Counted from the stretch's first letter, positions 26,309-34,952 are shown. The stretch is 64,000 bases of DNA from Bog-473 sp963770645 (GCA_963770645.1 CAVYQL010000003.1:744001-808000), one strand, 5' to 3'. The notes: a model not told the origin generated them from the letters alone. Program-made: numbers and translations.

Positions 26309-27036
26309 TGCCATCACCCGCGAACCGTCCCCGCGCCGGAGCCACCGGCCGATCGAACGGAAGTCGAGGGGCAAAGATCGTCCGCACTCCGAGCGGGGAG
26401 CACATCGCCTCACATATTCGGAGGTTGATCTTCGAAGGCGAGCTGCGCCCTGGCATGCGGGTTCCCCAGGATGCGATTGCTCAGGAGCTCGGCGTGAGCC
26501 GGATACCAGTACGCGAGGCGCTCATCGTGCTGGAGCGCGAGGGCTGGGTGACCAACGAGATGCACCGGGGCGCCTTCATCAACAGCCTCGACGAGACAAC
26601 CGTCCACGACCACTACGAATTGTTCGGTTTGATCTACGGGTTTGCAGCAAAGCGTGCGTTGGCGCGAGCCAGCGGCGAGCTCCCACAACAACTCGGCGCC
26701 CTACAGACACAGTTCGCGCAGGCCACGACGGCAGACGAACACTACGACCTGTCAATCGCATTTCACAGCCTGATCGTGAAGGGCGCGGCATCGCCCCGCA
26801 TCAACGTGGCGCTTCGAGCCATGTCCGCGCTGGTGCCCGGCAACTTCTTCGAGGAGGTGCCCGAGGCCGTGGATGTGGAGAGTCGCGGGCTGGCTTCCAT
26901 CACCCGGGCGATGAAGCAGGGGGACGGGGACAAAGCATCCGCCGAATACGTCAAGATGATGCGGAACGTAGGAAACAAAGTGGCTCATCTCTTCCGGGAG
27001 CGCTCTCTGTTCGAGTCGGCAGAAGCCACGGCCTGA
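26308..27036 (+). CDS. GntR-family regulator, FadR subfamily (FCD domain)
   Basis: This 242-residue transcription factor has a winged helix at ~30-95: IASHIRRLIFEGELRPGMRV, then QELGVSRIPVREALIVLEREGWV, the classical GntR recognition segment. An all-helical FCD effector domain follows (~105-230) with the usual His residues (HYDLSIAFHSLIV) expected to bind a metal. The N-terminal ~28 residues are basic and Gly/Arg-rich. FadR/FCD proteins respond to organic acids or acyl-CoA and often bind palindromes containing TTGTATACAA-like cores. Nine copies of a similar TA-rich motif occur in the window, one at this gene's own start. It is therefore the best candidate for local regulator of the island. 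It is co-directional with the thiolase 30 bp downstream. Confidence 0.88.
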   Translation: MPSPANRPRAGATGRSNGSRGAKIVRTPSGEHIASHIRRLIFEGELRPGMRVPQDAIAQELGVSRIPVREALIVLEREGWVTNEMHRGAFINSLDETTVHDHYELFGLIYGFAAKRALARASGELPQQLGALQTQFAQATTADEHYDLSIAFHSLIVKGAASPRINVALRAMSALVPGNFFEEVPEAVDVESRGLASITRAMKQGDGDKASAEYVKMMRNVGNKVAHLFRERSLFESAEATA

Positions 27037-27066
27037 CGGGCGAGAAGTCGAGCGCCCGTCCGCCAC

Positions 27067-28230
27067 GTGCTCACACATCCCTTTCGCGGTGTCGCCATCG
27101 CCGGTGTCCACAACACGGTGCAGGCGCGCCGGCTTCCTGGCCACGACTCGACCTCGATCGCCCTCGACGGGGCACTGGGTGCACTCACCGATGCCGGCAT
27201 CCCACCGCACGAGGTCGACGGTGTCGTCGGTCCGGACTCCGCACACATCGCTCTGGAGCTCGGCCTTGGTCCTTGCACCCGACGACCCAGCTCGCTGGGG
27301 ATCCCGACCGTCCTCGACGCGGCGGCACTGATCACGACCGGCCAGTGCGACGTCGTGGTCATCGCTGCTGGAGGGGCCGGCATCCACGTCGACCGGAGTT
27401 CGGCCGCACCGTGGACGCGGCCGGCGAACGAGCTCGTCGTCGGTTACGGGCTCTTCACGGCGGCTGAATTCGCTCTGATGGCACGCCGTCACATGCTCAC
27501 GTACGGCACCACGCCCGAACAGCTGGCCGCCGTCGCGGCCACAATTCGCAACAACGGACACTCGAACCCCGATGCCGTCTACCACGACCGGGGCCCATTC
27601 TCGCCCGCCGACATCCTTGCCTCTCGCATGATCGCCGAGCCCTTTCACCTGCTCGACTGCGCCATGACCTCTGAAGGCGGATGCGGCATCGTGCTGGTAG
27701 CGGCCGAGCGGGCGGCCGAATGCGAGTCAGCGGTCTGGATCCTCGGCGGTGCCAGTGACTCGTTCGGGCCCGCATACACGGTCGCACCGGTGTGGGACTT
27801 CCGGCCTCGGCCTGGCGCCGATCCCGCCGGAATGGTGGGCGCACGCGCCGCCAAGCGGGCTTTCGCGACGGCCGGGCTCACGCCGGATCAAGTCGATGTC
27901 GCCGAACTCTACGATCCGTTCTCGTTCGAGGTCATCAGACAGCTGGAGGCGTTCGGCTTCTGCCCCCCCGGTGAAGGCGGACCATTCGTGGAGGACGGCA
28001 ACATCATGGCCGGCGGCCGGCTCCCTGTCACCACGGACGGAGGGACCATGTCGTTCAGTCATCCTGGTATCAGCGCGCAGCAACTGCAGAGAGTCATTCG
28101 AGCGGCGCTGCAGCTGCGCGGTGGGTGCGCCACCAACCAGGTCGCCGGAGCGGAGGTCGCGCTCTGTTCGAACGGGGGATCCGGTGCCTTGTTCTGTGAC
28201 GTGCTGCTCCTCGGCCGAGAGCGCCCATGA
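27067..28230 (+). CDS. Thiolase-fold protein lacking the nucleophilic Cys (Ltp2-like?)
   Basis: This 387-residue thiolase-superfamily protein starts at GTG 27067. Architecture is that of SCP-x/lipid-transfer thiolases: GVVGPDS, LITTGQCDVVVIAAGG, AALQLRGGCATNQVAGAEVALCSNGGSG. Where thiolases have NCxxG, the sequence reads PSSLGIPTVLDAA, so the nucleophile Cys seems replaced by Ser. The GHPxGA loop is altered to SFSHPGISA. Loss of the Cys plus an adjacent DUF35 gene (ATGA overlap) is the hallmark of Ltp2-type proteins, which act as retro-aldolases on side-chain hydroxyacyl-CoA esters. An aldolase role is therefore favoured over thiolysis. It is in an operon with the GntR gene upstream and DUF35 and NIPSNAP-like genes downstream. 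Confidence 0.78.
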   Translation: MLTHPFRGVAIAGVHNTVQARRLPGHDSTSIALDGALGALTDAGIPPHEVDGVVGPDSAHIALELGLGPCTRRPSSLGIPTVLDAAALITTGQCDVVVIAAGGAGIHVDRSSAAPWTRPANELVVGYGLFTAAEFALMARRHMLTYGTTPEQLAAVAATIRNNGHSNPDAVYHDRGPFSPADILASRMIAEPFHLLDCAMTSEGGCGIVLVAAERAAECESAVWILGGASDSFGPAYTVAPVWDFRPRPGADPAGMVGARAAKRAFATAGLTPDQVDVAELYDPFSFEVIRQLEAFGFCPPGEGGPFVEDGNIMAGGRLPVTTDGGTMSFSHPGISAQQLQRVIRAALQLRGGCATNQVAGAEVALCSNGGSGALFCDVLLLGRERP

Positions 28231-28658
28231 CTCTCCTGCTGCCCCAACCCACGGGCATCCCCGCTCCCCGCCCGAGCCTTCGCAGCGAGGCCTATTGGGA
28301 GGGATGTCGCCGACACAGCTTGCTCTACCAACAGTGCGCCGAATGCGGCTATCGGGGCCTCGGTGCCTTCACGGTGTGCGCCCAGTGCCATGCGAGGTCA
28401 CCACTCTGGGTCGCCAGCGCTGGTCGGGGCAGCCTCTACAGCTGGACGGTGGTGTGGCACCCTCCCAATCCTACGTTCTGCGTCCCGTACGCCCCAGCCG
28501 TGGTGCGACTGGACGAAGGAGTCTGGATGATGAGTGCCGTCATCGGGTGCGAGCCCGAGGCATTGCGCGAGGAAATGCGGCTCGTCGTGGAATTCCATCC
28601 GGCATCCGACGAGATCACCCTTCCGTACTTCGCTCCCGCCGTGGAAGGTCAGCGGTGA
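28227..28658 (+). CDS. DUF35/OB-fold protein with rubredoxin-like zinc ribbon
   Basis: This 143-residue protein overlaps the thiolase stop by ATGA. It has an N-terminal helix (SEAYWEGCRRHSLLYQQC), a four-Cys zinc ribbon (QQCAECG and VCAQCHA, ~36-55), then an OB-fold (GSLYSWTVVWHPP, PYAPAVVRLDEGVWMMSAV). DUF35 proteins dock onto thiolase-fold partners and help bind or shuttle the acyl-CoA, as in ChsH2-Ltp2 and in archaeal acetoacetyl-CoA thiolase complexes. It most likely forms a stable complex with the preceding protein. Confidence 0.88.
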   Translation: MTLLLPQPTGIPAPRPSLRSEAYWEGCRRHSLLYQQCAECGYRGLGAFTVCAQCHARSPLWVASAGRGSLYSWTVVWHPPNPTFCVPYAPAVVRLDEGVWMMSAVIGCEPEALREEMRLVVEFHPASDEITLPYFAPAVEGQR

Positions 28659-29413
28659 CCGGCGAGGTTGCCCCGGTGAACGAGAAGGTTTACATCCATG
28701 AGTTCATCGACATCATCGGGCACAACCGAGGGCGCTACATGTACCACATGACGGCGAATTGGAGCCCTACGGCGCAGGAGGACCGGCACCAACTCTGCTA
28801 CGGCGTCTGGGGTGTCGTGGGCAGCACCGGCAGCTGGCCACAGGTGGTCAACCTTTGGGAGGAGGACGGGTTCGACGGCCTGGCCCGGTCCTTCAGCCAT
28901 GAACTGGGGCATCGGGATCTGCAAGACCCCAAACTGGCGGCGTGGTGGGCGGCGGCCGCGGAGCTGAGGGCGGGCGGTGTGGACCGGCTGCTGATTCCGG
29001 CGCCATGGATGCCCACCATTGAGCAGGCCTGCGCGGCGGGGATCCGGGGTGATGTCTATGCGCACGAGCAGATCCGGGTGCCGAGAGGGAGCTCGGCGCG
29101 CTACTTGGACTTCGTCCACTGCGATGTCATTCCGGTGATGAGTGAGTTCGGGTGGACACTGGCCGGAGCCTGGGAGACGGCGCTGGTCGATGACAGCGAG
29201 TGCCTCCTGCTCTGGGCCGTCCCCACGTGGCAGGACTGGGCCGACCGCGAGCGAGCGCGCCGTCATCACCGGGAACTGGACGAGCTAGAGGCGCAAACCC
29301 TGGCGCTGACCGAGCATACGAGCCGAATCCTGCTGGTGGAAGCGGCGCTCTCGCCGATGCGTCTGGGTCGACAGCCCTCTCGCGCCGACCGCACCGAGGA
29401 CTGGGACGGTTGA
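28655..29413 (+). CDS. NIPSNAP-like (dimeric alpha/beta) protein
   Basis: This 252-residue protein starts at a GTG overlapping the DUF35 stop (GTGA). Two repeats of a ferredoxin-like alpha/beta fold are suggested: VYIHEFIDIIGHNRGRYMYH with WPQVVNLWEEDGFDGLARSF, then GDVYAHEQIRVPRGSSARYL with WETALVDDSECLLLWAVPTW. This internal duplication and the LWEEDG/LLWAVPTW segments recall NIPSNAP family proteins. Function is not known. In this operon it may be an accessory to the aldolase-like complex or bind a hydrophobic intermediate. The family assignment is tentative; the gene itself is well supported by coupling and length. Confidence 0.6.
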   Translation: MTGEVAPVNEKVYIHEFIDIIGHNRGRYMYHMTANWSPTAQEDRHQLCYGVWGVVGSTGSWPQVVNLWEEDGFDGLARSFSHELGHRDLQDPKLAAWWAAAAELRAGGVDRLLIPAPWMPTIEQACAAGIRGDVYAHEQIRVPRGSSARYLDFVHCDVIPVMSEFGWTLAGAWETALVDDSECLLLWAVPTWQDWADRERARRHHRELDELEAQTLALTEHTSRILLVEAALSPMRLGRQPSRADRTEDWDG

Positions 29414-29439
29414 AGCCTGTGCCGAGCCAAACCCGTGAC

Positions 29440-30882
29440 TCATCCCTTCTGAACTGAGGGTTCGCCTGGCACTGCCATGGCGACGAGTTCCCGACGCAGT
29501 ACCTTGCCGACCTCGCTCTTGGGGAGCTCCTCCACGTGACGGAACGCGACAGGGATCTTGTAGGCCACGAGGTGGTCACGACAGAGTCGATCCAACTCCG
29601 CGTCGTTCGCATCTCCGACGACGAAGGCCACCGGCACTTCACCCAGGCGGGCATCGGGGAGACCGACCACCGCCACCTCGCTCACGCCGGGTGCGAGGAG
29701 GAGGACCTCTTCGACCTGACCTGGAAACACCTTGTTCCCGCCGCGATTGATGACGTCGCCAACGCGACCTTCGATCCAGACGAAGCCATCACCGTCAATC
29801 CGGGCGAAGTCCCCGGTGCGGACGTATCCCTCCGGATCCAATCGATCATCGAGGCTTTCGCCGTCTGCGTACCCAGAGGCCATCCGCGGTGGCTTCACGA
29901 GCAACTCCCCGACGGTATCGCCCGGAGCCACGACTCCGGCCTCCCCCACCACCTTGATCGCCACCCCGGGGTGAGGCCGGCCCACCGCTCCGATCTTTTC
30001 GGGGTGATCTCGGGCATCGGCCGCTGTCCATCCGATGACCTCTCCGATTTCGGCCTGCCCGTAGCCATTCAGCACCGTCACGCCGAACTTGTCGGAGAAT
30101 CGACGGGCCGCGAGGGGCGAGAGCGGCGCGGTGATGCTCCGCACGTAGCGCAGCGGCGTCAGATCGGTAACGTGCCGATCGTCCGCGAGCATCACCATGG
30201 CGGCCGGGGGCAAGACGGTGGAGCGAATGGAGAACCGCCCCACGAGCGTGGCGAACTCCGAGGTGCCGAACCGGTCCATGAGGACGAGCGAAGCACCAGC
30301 CCGCAATCCGAAGAGGACGTTGTAAATACCCGCATTGAGCGCCAGGGACACAGGTACCAGGTTCGGTGACGGAGGACGAGCCGGATCGGCCGGACGGCCC
30401 CGCAACGGACCGAGGACGCGGTCGAGCAGCTCGAGGTATCCGGTGTGCGTTTGGAGGATGGGCTTTGGCGCTCCCGTGGTCCCTGACGTCCAGGTCACGA
30501 AGGCCGTGTCGGGCTCGTAGCGAGTCGGCAGCACCTCGGAACGGCGCACCCCGGCGGAGTCCATCACGGCGGCGGGGCCGGTGGATGCGAGCACGTGGTC
30601 AAGCTCAGCCCGTGGCTGCCGCAGGTTGGCCGGCACGAACACCGCCCCGGCCAGCCAGACCCCGAACATGGCGAAGACGAACTCGGGGCCATTGGGCAGC
30701 TGGACCACCACCGCCTGCCCGGACTCGACCCCCACCGACCTGAGCCGTGCGCCGATTCGGGCGGCTTCGACACGGGTGGTGCCCGCCGTGACCGTTCGGT
30801 CCACGGTGTGAATCAGGCCTTCAGCGTCAGAAAAAGGATGTTCGGTCAAGAGCTCCACAAGGCCGCCCACGGGCGCCGTCAT
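29440..30882 (-). CDS. Acyl-CoA synthetase (AMP-forming)
   Basis: This 480-residue adenylate-forming ligase is somewhat shorter than its neighbours. P-loop TWTSGTTGAPKPILQTH ends in Pro where most have Gly. It also has LNGYGQAEIGE near residue 275, EGYVRTGDFARIDGDGF near 360, RVGDVINRGGNKVFPGQVEE, and catalytic Lys in KSEVGKVLRREL. ATG 30882 is preferred over an in-frame GTG at 30909 because the family N-terminus follows it. It is convergent with the NIPSNAP-like gene and divergent from the cytosolic binding-protein gene, with TA-motif site 7 between. It probably activates a pathway acid. Confidence 0.83.
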   Translation of the reverse strand: MTAPVGGLVELLTEHPFSDAEGLIHTVDRTVTAGTTRVEAARIGARLRSVGVESGQAVVVQLPNGPEFVFAMFGVWLAGAVFVPANLRQPRAELDHVLASTGPAAVMDSAGVRRSEVLPTRYEPDTAFVTWTSGTTGAPKPILQTHTGYLELLDRVLGPLRGRPADPARPPSPNLVPVSLALNAGIYNVLFGLRAGASLVLMDRFGTSEFATLVGRFSIRSTVLPPAAMVMLADDRHVTDLTPLRYVRSITAPLSPLAARRFSDKFGVTVLNGYGQAEIGEVIGWTAADARDHPEKIGAVGRPHPGVAIKVVGEAGVVAPGDTVGELLVKPPRMASGYADGESLDDRLDPEGYVRTGDFARIDGDGFVWIEGRVGDVINRGGNKVFPGQVEEVLLLAPGVSEVAVVGLPDARLGEVPVAFVVGDANDAELDRLCRDHLVAYKIPVAFRHVEELPKSEVGKVLRRELVAMAVPGEPSVQKG

Positions 30883-31225
30883 GGTCCGGCCACGACAACA
30901 GACCGCCACGCGCTGCAGTCAGATAGGGCCAATGGCGGCTCGAGGTCGCCGTGTCGGGCGACCACCCGGAGGTGGGTCAACGGCTCAGACACGCGAGCAT
31001 CCTTTCCGACGGCTTCCCACCGCCCCTGGCCTCCGGCCGAGCATGATTGTATACATTATATTTCTTGCAGTCCCTGCCTACCCCGTGTCGGCATGGACGA
31101 GGTGAGGCAGCCCGGTGACAGGTCGATGATCTGGGTCCAGGTGTGCCTCGCGCGGGACGCGATGGTGATGGGATCAGGTCCAGTGCGGGACGGGATGCCT
31201 GCACGCGAATGCGAGGAGTCCGGCT
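30883..31225. other. Divergent regulatory region (343 bp)
   Basis: It contains TA-motif site 7. On the minus strand TATAAT (31060-31055) is followed ten bases later by an ATG with only a 19-codon frame. No gene is recognised. Confidence 0.5.
31046..31064 (+). promoter_or_regulatory. TA-motif site 7
   Basis: ATTGTATACATTATATTTC has the most palindromic core of the set, TGTATACA, closely resembling reported operator cores for FadR-subfamily GntR proteins. It serves the divergent pair acyl-CoA synthetase / binding-protein homologue. Confidence 0.55.
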
Positions 31226-32332
31226 ATGGCAGACAGTGAGAAGGGTTGGGCGGGATCCCCTGACCCGATCAAGATCGGGTGGCTGGGCTCAGCGCTGGAC
31301 GGCCCGGAGGGCGGCTACGACAAGATCCACCGCATGGCTTTCGATGAGGCACTCGAGCAGGGATTGCTCGACCGTCCAGTCGAATTCGTGCTCCACGCGG
31401 AAAACGGCTTGCCGCGCGGCTCGGCTCGGAACACAGCGGACGGGTTCAGGTACCTCGTCGACCAGGGCTGCATCGGCATCGCCGGCGCGTATAGCTCCGA
31501 CAACGCGATCATCGCGGCCCCGCTCGCCAACGAGCTCAAGATACCGCTGATCAGTTGGGCGGGCACTGAACGATTGGCCGGCGACTACTGCTTCCGACTC
31601 GGTAACGGAGACTGCGGCGGTGACGCCGCGCTCTGCGTCGCGTGGCTTGCGCGTCACGGGTACGAACGCGTCGCTGTGTTGAGCGAGGTTTCACCTAATG
31701 GCGAGGAGTATTTTCGCTTCTTCCGACAAGAGTGCCGTAGGCACAATCTGAAAATTGTCTCGCTCGAGACCGTCAGTCAGCAGCCGGCGAATCTCACTGA
31801 GAACCTGGACAACCTTCGGCAGTCGAATCCAGATGCCCTCTGCTACATGGGCTACGGCATGCTGGCGGCGCAAGGTCTCTTGCGCAAGGCGCTGGACGAA
31901 TTGTCGTGGGATCCCCCACGGATCATGGGGACGTCCTTCATGTTCTATTTGATGGGCTTCGAGAAGTTCGAGGGCTGGGTCGGAATCGACCAGTTCGACC
32001 CGAACAACCAGCTGGTCGAAGGATTTCATCGCCGGTTTGTCGAGCGACATGGTGTGGATCCACCGATGTGGCCCAACGCCATCCCCGTCTTGGCATACGA
32101 CACGGCTCGCGTGCTCACCGAGGGTCTCTTCCGCGCACCAACCCTCTCGGGACCGGGACTCAAGGACGGGCTGGAGAGAATCCGGTTCATGCCGAGCGCC
32201 ACCGGCGGACCGCGCACCCACATAGCCGCGGCACCGCACGAGCATGGAATGTTCCGAGGGGACTGGCTGCTGTACGGCCGGGTGCGCGATGCAAAGCTGG
32301 AGTTCGAGGGCCTCTTTGAACCGGCTGAGTGA
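31226..32332 (+). CDS. Type I periplasmic-binding-fold protein without signal peptide
   Basis: This 368-residue LivJ/AmiC-like ligand-binding protein shows IKIGWLGSALDGPEGGYDKI, IGIAGAYSSDNAIIAAPLANELKIPLISWAG and VAVLSEVSPNGEEYFRFF, the standard two-lobe fold. The N-terminus (MADSEKGWAGSPDP) is hydrophilic: there is no signal peptide or lipobox, so the protein should stay in the cytoplasm. Such proteins can be ligand sensors (like AmiC) or relics of transporters. Upstream extension is not supported because the preceding frame lacks a hydrophobic stretch. It lies alone, followed 79 bp later by an amidohydrolase in the same direction. It could sense the pathway substrate and work with a regulator. 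The role is inferred. Confidence 0.75.
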   Translation: MADSEKGWAGSPDPIKIGWLGSALDGPEGGYDKIHRMAFDEALEQGLLDRPVEFVLHAENGLPRGSARNTADGFRYLVDQGCIGIAGAYSSDNAIIAAPLANELKIPLISWAGTERLAGDYCFRLGNGDCGGDAALCVAWLARHGYERVAVLSEVSPNGEEYFRFFRQECRRHNLKIVSLETVSQQPANLTENLDNLRQSNPDALCYMGYGMLAAQGLLRKALDELSWDPPRIMGTSFMFYLMGFEKFEGWVGIDQFDPNNQLVEGFHRRFVERHGVDPPMWPNAIPVLAYDTARVLTEGLFRAPTLSGPGLKDGLERIRFMPSATGGPRTHIAAAPHEHGMFRGDWLLYGRVRDAKLEFEGLFEPAE

Positions 32333-32411
32333 CCATGTCGGGACGGAGGCCGTCGCCGTCGAACACGCATAGCCTTCACACGAGTTCATAACCTACGTAG
32401 GAAGGGGCGTC

Positions 32412-33695
32412 ATGCACGCCGACGACTTGATCATGGTCAGTGTGGACGACCACCTCGTCGAGCCCCCCAACCTCTTCGAGGGCCGGCTGGCCGCCAGGTT
32501 TCGGGACAGCGCACCCAGGGTGAAGAGGCTCCCCGACGGCAGTGACGTATGGGTGTTCAACGGGCACACCATCCCCAACATCGGTTTGAACGCCGTGGCG
32601 GGTCGGCCTCGAGAGGAGTATGGCATCGAGCCGACGTCGTTCCAGGAAATGCGATCCGGCTGCTTCGACGTCGACGACCGCATCAAGGACATGAATGCGG
32701 GTGGCGTCCTCGGTTCGATGAATTTTCCCTCCTTTCCCGGTTTCAGCGCCCGCCTCTTCGCCGCCTGTCGTGACAAGGAGCTCGCACTTGCCGTCCTGCG
32801 TGCCTACAACGACTGGCACATCGACGAGTGGTGCGGCTCGTACCCCGGTCGATTCATTCCGATGGCGCTCCCCATCCTCTGGGATCCCGAGCTCTGCGCG
32901 GAAGAGGTGCGACGAGTGGCCGCGAAAGGCTGCCACTCGTTGACGTTCACCGAGAACCCGGCCGCGCTCAACTACCCGAGTTTTCATGACGCCTCATGGG
33001 ACCCGCTGTGGACTGCGCTGTGCGACGAGCAGGTTGTGTTGTCGATCCATCTCGGCTCATCGGGCCAGCTTGCCGTCACGGCCCCGGATGCCCCGGTCGA
33101 CGTCATGATCACGCTGCAGCCCATGAACATCTGCAGCGCCGCGTCAGACCTGTTGTGGTCTCGCGTGATCAAGATCTTCCCAGATATTCGTATCGCCCTT
33201 TCCGAGGGCGGCACGGGATGGATTCCCTACTTTCTCGACCGGGTGGATCGCACCTACGAGATGCACCACACGTGGACCGGGCAGGACTTCGGCGACAAGT
33301 TACCCAGCGAGGTGTTTCGCGAGCACTTCTTGACCTGTTTCATTTCGGATCCAATAGGGATCGAGCTTCGTCATCAGATCGGGATAGACAACATTGCATG
33401 GGAATGCGATTACCCCCACTCCGATTCGTCATGGCCAAATGCCCCCGAAGAGCTGGCTCGCGTGGCAGCCGATGTACCGGACAATGAAGTGGAGAAGATC
33501 ACCTGGGCGAACGCGTGTCGCTGGTACTCCTTCGATCCGCTGGCCCATCGACCCCGGGAGCGATGCACGGTGCGCGCGCTACGCGCTGAGGCGATCGGAC
33601 ACGACGTGTCCATCCGCTCGTTTGACCAGGGTCGCTTCGAGCGAACGGGCAAAGGTGTGGACTTGGGCACCATCGCGGCGAAGGCAACCGCCTAG
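32412..33695 (+). CDS. Amidohydrolase-2 family metal-dependent hydrolase
   Basis: This 427-residue TIM-barrel amidohydrolase is a close paralogue of the product of 1016-2302. Metal motifs are MVSVDDHLVEPP (residue ~10), SIHLGSSG (~213) and ECDYPHSDSSWPN (~337). Both proteins share AYNDWH(I/V)DEWC and the C-terminal FDP...R-R-VHALRAEA-like tail. GAAGGGG precedes the ATG by five bases. It probably shares a transcription unit with the cytosolic binding-protein homologue, is convergent with the next amidohydrolase (4 bp between stops) and has a relative on the other side of the island. Possibly a hydrolase or decarboxylase for a CoA ester or lactone ring; the exact reaction is unknown. Confidence 0.8.
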   Translation: MHADDLIMVSVDDHLVEPPNLFEGRLAARFRDSAPRVKRLPDGSDVWVFNGHTIPNIGLNAVAGRPREEYGIEPTSFQEMRSGCFDVDDRIKDMNAGGVLGSMNFPSFPGFSARLFAACRDKELALAVLRAYNDWHIDEWCGSYPGRFIPMALPILWDPELCAEEVRRVAAKGCHSLTFTENPAALNYPSFHDASWDPLWTALCDEQVVLSIHLGSSGQLAVTAPDAPVDVMITLQPMNICSAASDLLWSRVIKIFPDIRIALSEGGTGWIPYFLDRVDRTYEMHHTWTGQDFGDKLPSEVFREHFLTCFISDPIGIELRHQIGIDNIAWECDYPHSDSSWPNAPEELARVAADVPDNEVEKITWANACRWYSFDPLAHRPRERCTVRALRAEAIGHDVSIRSFDQGRFERTGKGVDLGTIAAKATA

Positions 33696-33699
33696 CCGT

Positions 33700-34932
33700 T
33701 CACACTCGGGGCGCCTCCAATGGGAGGTCGAGGCCGAGCAACTCGATCGCGTTCCCCCGCGCCAGGCGGTTGACGATCTCGGGTGCTTGATGACCGAACT
33801 GTTGAGCGGCTGCTTCGACTGAGTGCGGCCAGGTGCCGTCTTGATGGGGGTAGTCAGTCTCGAAAACCACATTGCGCGGACCGACGCGGTCGAGAAGGGC
33901 CATTCCAACTGGATCTTTGAAGAAGCAACTCCAGATCTGTCGGTAATAGTACGTAGAAGGTGGTTCGGGACAGTAGAGCTGCGAGTTGCTCCAGCCCCGG
34001 TGGGTCAACCACACGTCGTCAGCTCGCTCGAGAAGGTACGGGATCCAGCCGATCTGGCATTCCGCGAAGAGCAGCTTGAGCTGCGGCAAGCGTTCGAGAA
34101 CACCGGAGAACATGAAGTCGGACATCCCGCCAACGCTGTTCCCAAAGAGAATGGTCGCCGGAACTGCGTCCGGTGCGTCAGGCGACGTCTGTGGGGTCAT
34201 GGTCCCCGAACCAACGTGCATGCAGACGACGGTCCCAGTCTCCTGGCAGGCCCGGAACAATGGATCCCAGTAACCCGAGTAGATACTGGGAAGACCCAGG
34301 AAGGTGGGAAGCTCGCTGAAGGCCACAGCCCGTACCCCGCGAGACGCGTTGCGCGCGACTTCGGCTACCGCGAGGTCAACGTCCCATAGCGGTATGAGGC
34401 AAAGCGGCAGCAGTCGACCTTCACTCGACCCGCACCACTCCTCCACCATCCAGTCGTTGTACGCCTCGACACACAGCAGCGCGAGTGTTCGATCTCTGCC
34501 CCACAAGAATTGTTGTCCGCAGAATCTCGGGTAGTTCGGGAAGCAGAGCTGGGCCTGCACTCCGTTGAGACTCATGTCCTCCAGACGCGCTTTGGACTGC
34601 CAACAGCCCGGACGCATCTCGTCATAGGTGACTCCTTTGAGCACCACTTCTTCGGCCGGAAAGCCGGCCGCCGCGATAGTGCGCTTGATCGAAGCCCGAT
34701 GATCTTCGTAGCACCACCAGGCAACCGCGGGGCCGTCAGTGCCGGGAGCTTCAACGTAGGACGCTCCTTCGAGTTTCGGCACCCCCCCGGGCATGTACTC
34801 CACATGGGGCCCTGCGTCGCGTAGACGGGCTGGAAGGCGGCTGGACCACACGTCCGGGGGCTCGACGACGTGGGCGTCCAAGTCCACGATCCAAGGAATC
34901 TTGCTTACGGCTGGCCCCAGTACGGTCGTCAC
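33700..34932 (-). CDS. Amidohydrolase-2 family metal-dependent hydrolase
   Basis: This 410-residue amidohydrolase-2 protein is related to those at 1016 and 32412 but more distant. It has IVDLDAHVVEPPDVW near residue 14, VCMHVGSGTM near 200 and ETDYPHQDGTWPH near 325. The open frame continues far upstream, but the GTG at 34932 directly follows a TATTAT box at seven bases, so a leaderless start is favoured, and homology begins at IPWIVDLD. It has its own promoter even though the P450 gene lies upstream on the same strand. Its tail (LLGLDLPLEAPRV) is shorter than in the paralogues. Confidence 0.8.
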   Translation of the reverse strand: MTTVLGPAVSKIPWIVDLDAHVVEPPDVWSSRLPARLRDAGPHVEYMPGGVPKLEGASYVEAPGTDGPAVAWWCYEDHRASIKRTIAAAGFPAEEVVLKGVTYDEMRPGCWQSKARLEDMSLNGVQAQLCFPNYPRFCGQQFLWGRDRTLALLCVEAYNDWMVEEWCGSSEGRLLPLCLIPLWDVDLAVAEVARNASRGVRAVAFSELPTFLGLPSIYSGYWDPLFRACQETGTVVCMHVGSGTMTPQTSPDAPDAVPATILFGNSVGGMSDFMFSGVLERLPQLKLLFAECQIGWIPYLLERADDVWLTHRGWSNSQLYCPEPPSTYYYRQIWSCFFKDPVGMALLDRVGPRNVVFETDYPHQDGTWPHSVEAAAQQFGHQAPEIVNRLARGNAIELLGLDLPLEAPRV

Positions 34933-34952
34933 AAGATATATAATATCCAATT
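34933..34952 (-). promoter_or_regulatory. TA-motif site 8 (inverted) with leaderless promoter
   Basis: AAGATATATAATATCCAATT reads AATTGGATATTATATATCTT on the minus strand and fits the nine-site consensus. TATTAT (34945-34940) sits seven bases before GTG 34932, so the mRNA should start at the start codon. Confidence 0.6.

Noticed and set aside
27749..28654. Extension of the NIPSNAP-like frame upstream through the thiolase and DUF35 genes
   Set aside because: The stretch is low-complexity Arg/Ser/Pro translation of another frame; GTGA coupling at 28655 gives a natural start.
32392..32401. CCTACGTAGG palindrome before the amidohydrolase at 32412
   Set aside because: Ten bases only, overlaps the ribosome-binding region and has no convincing second copy.
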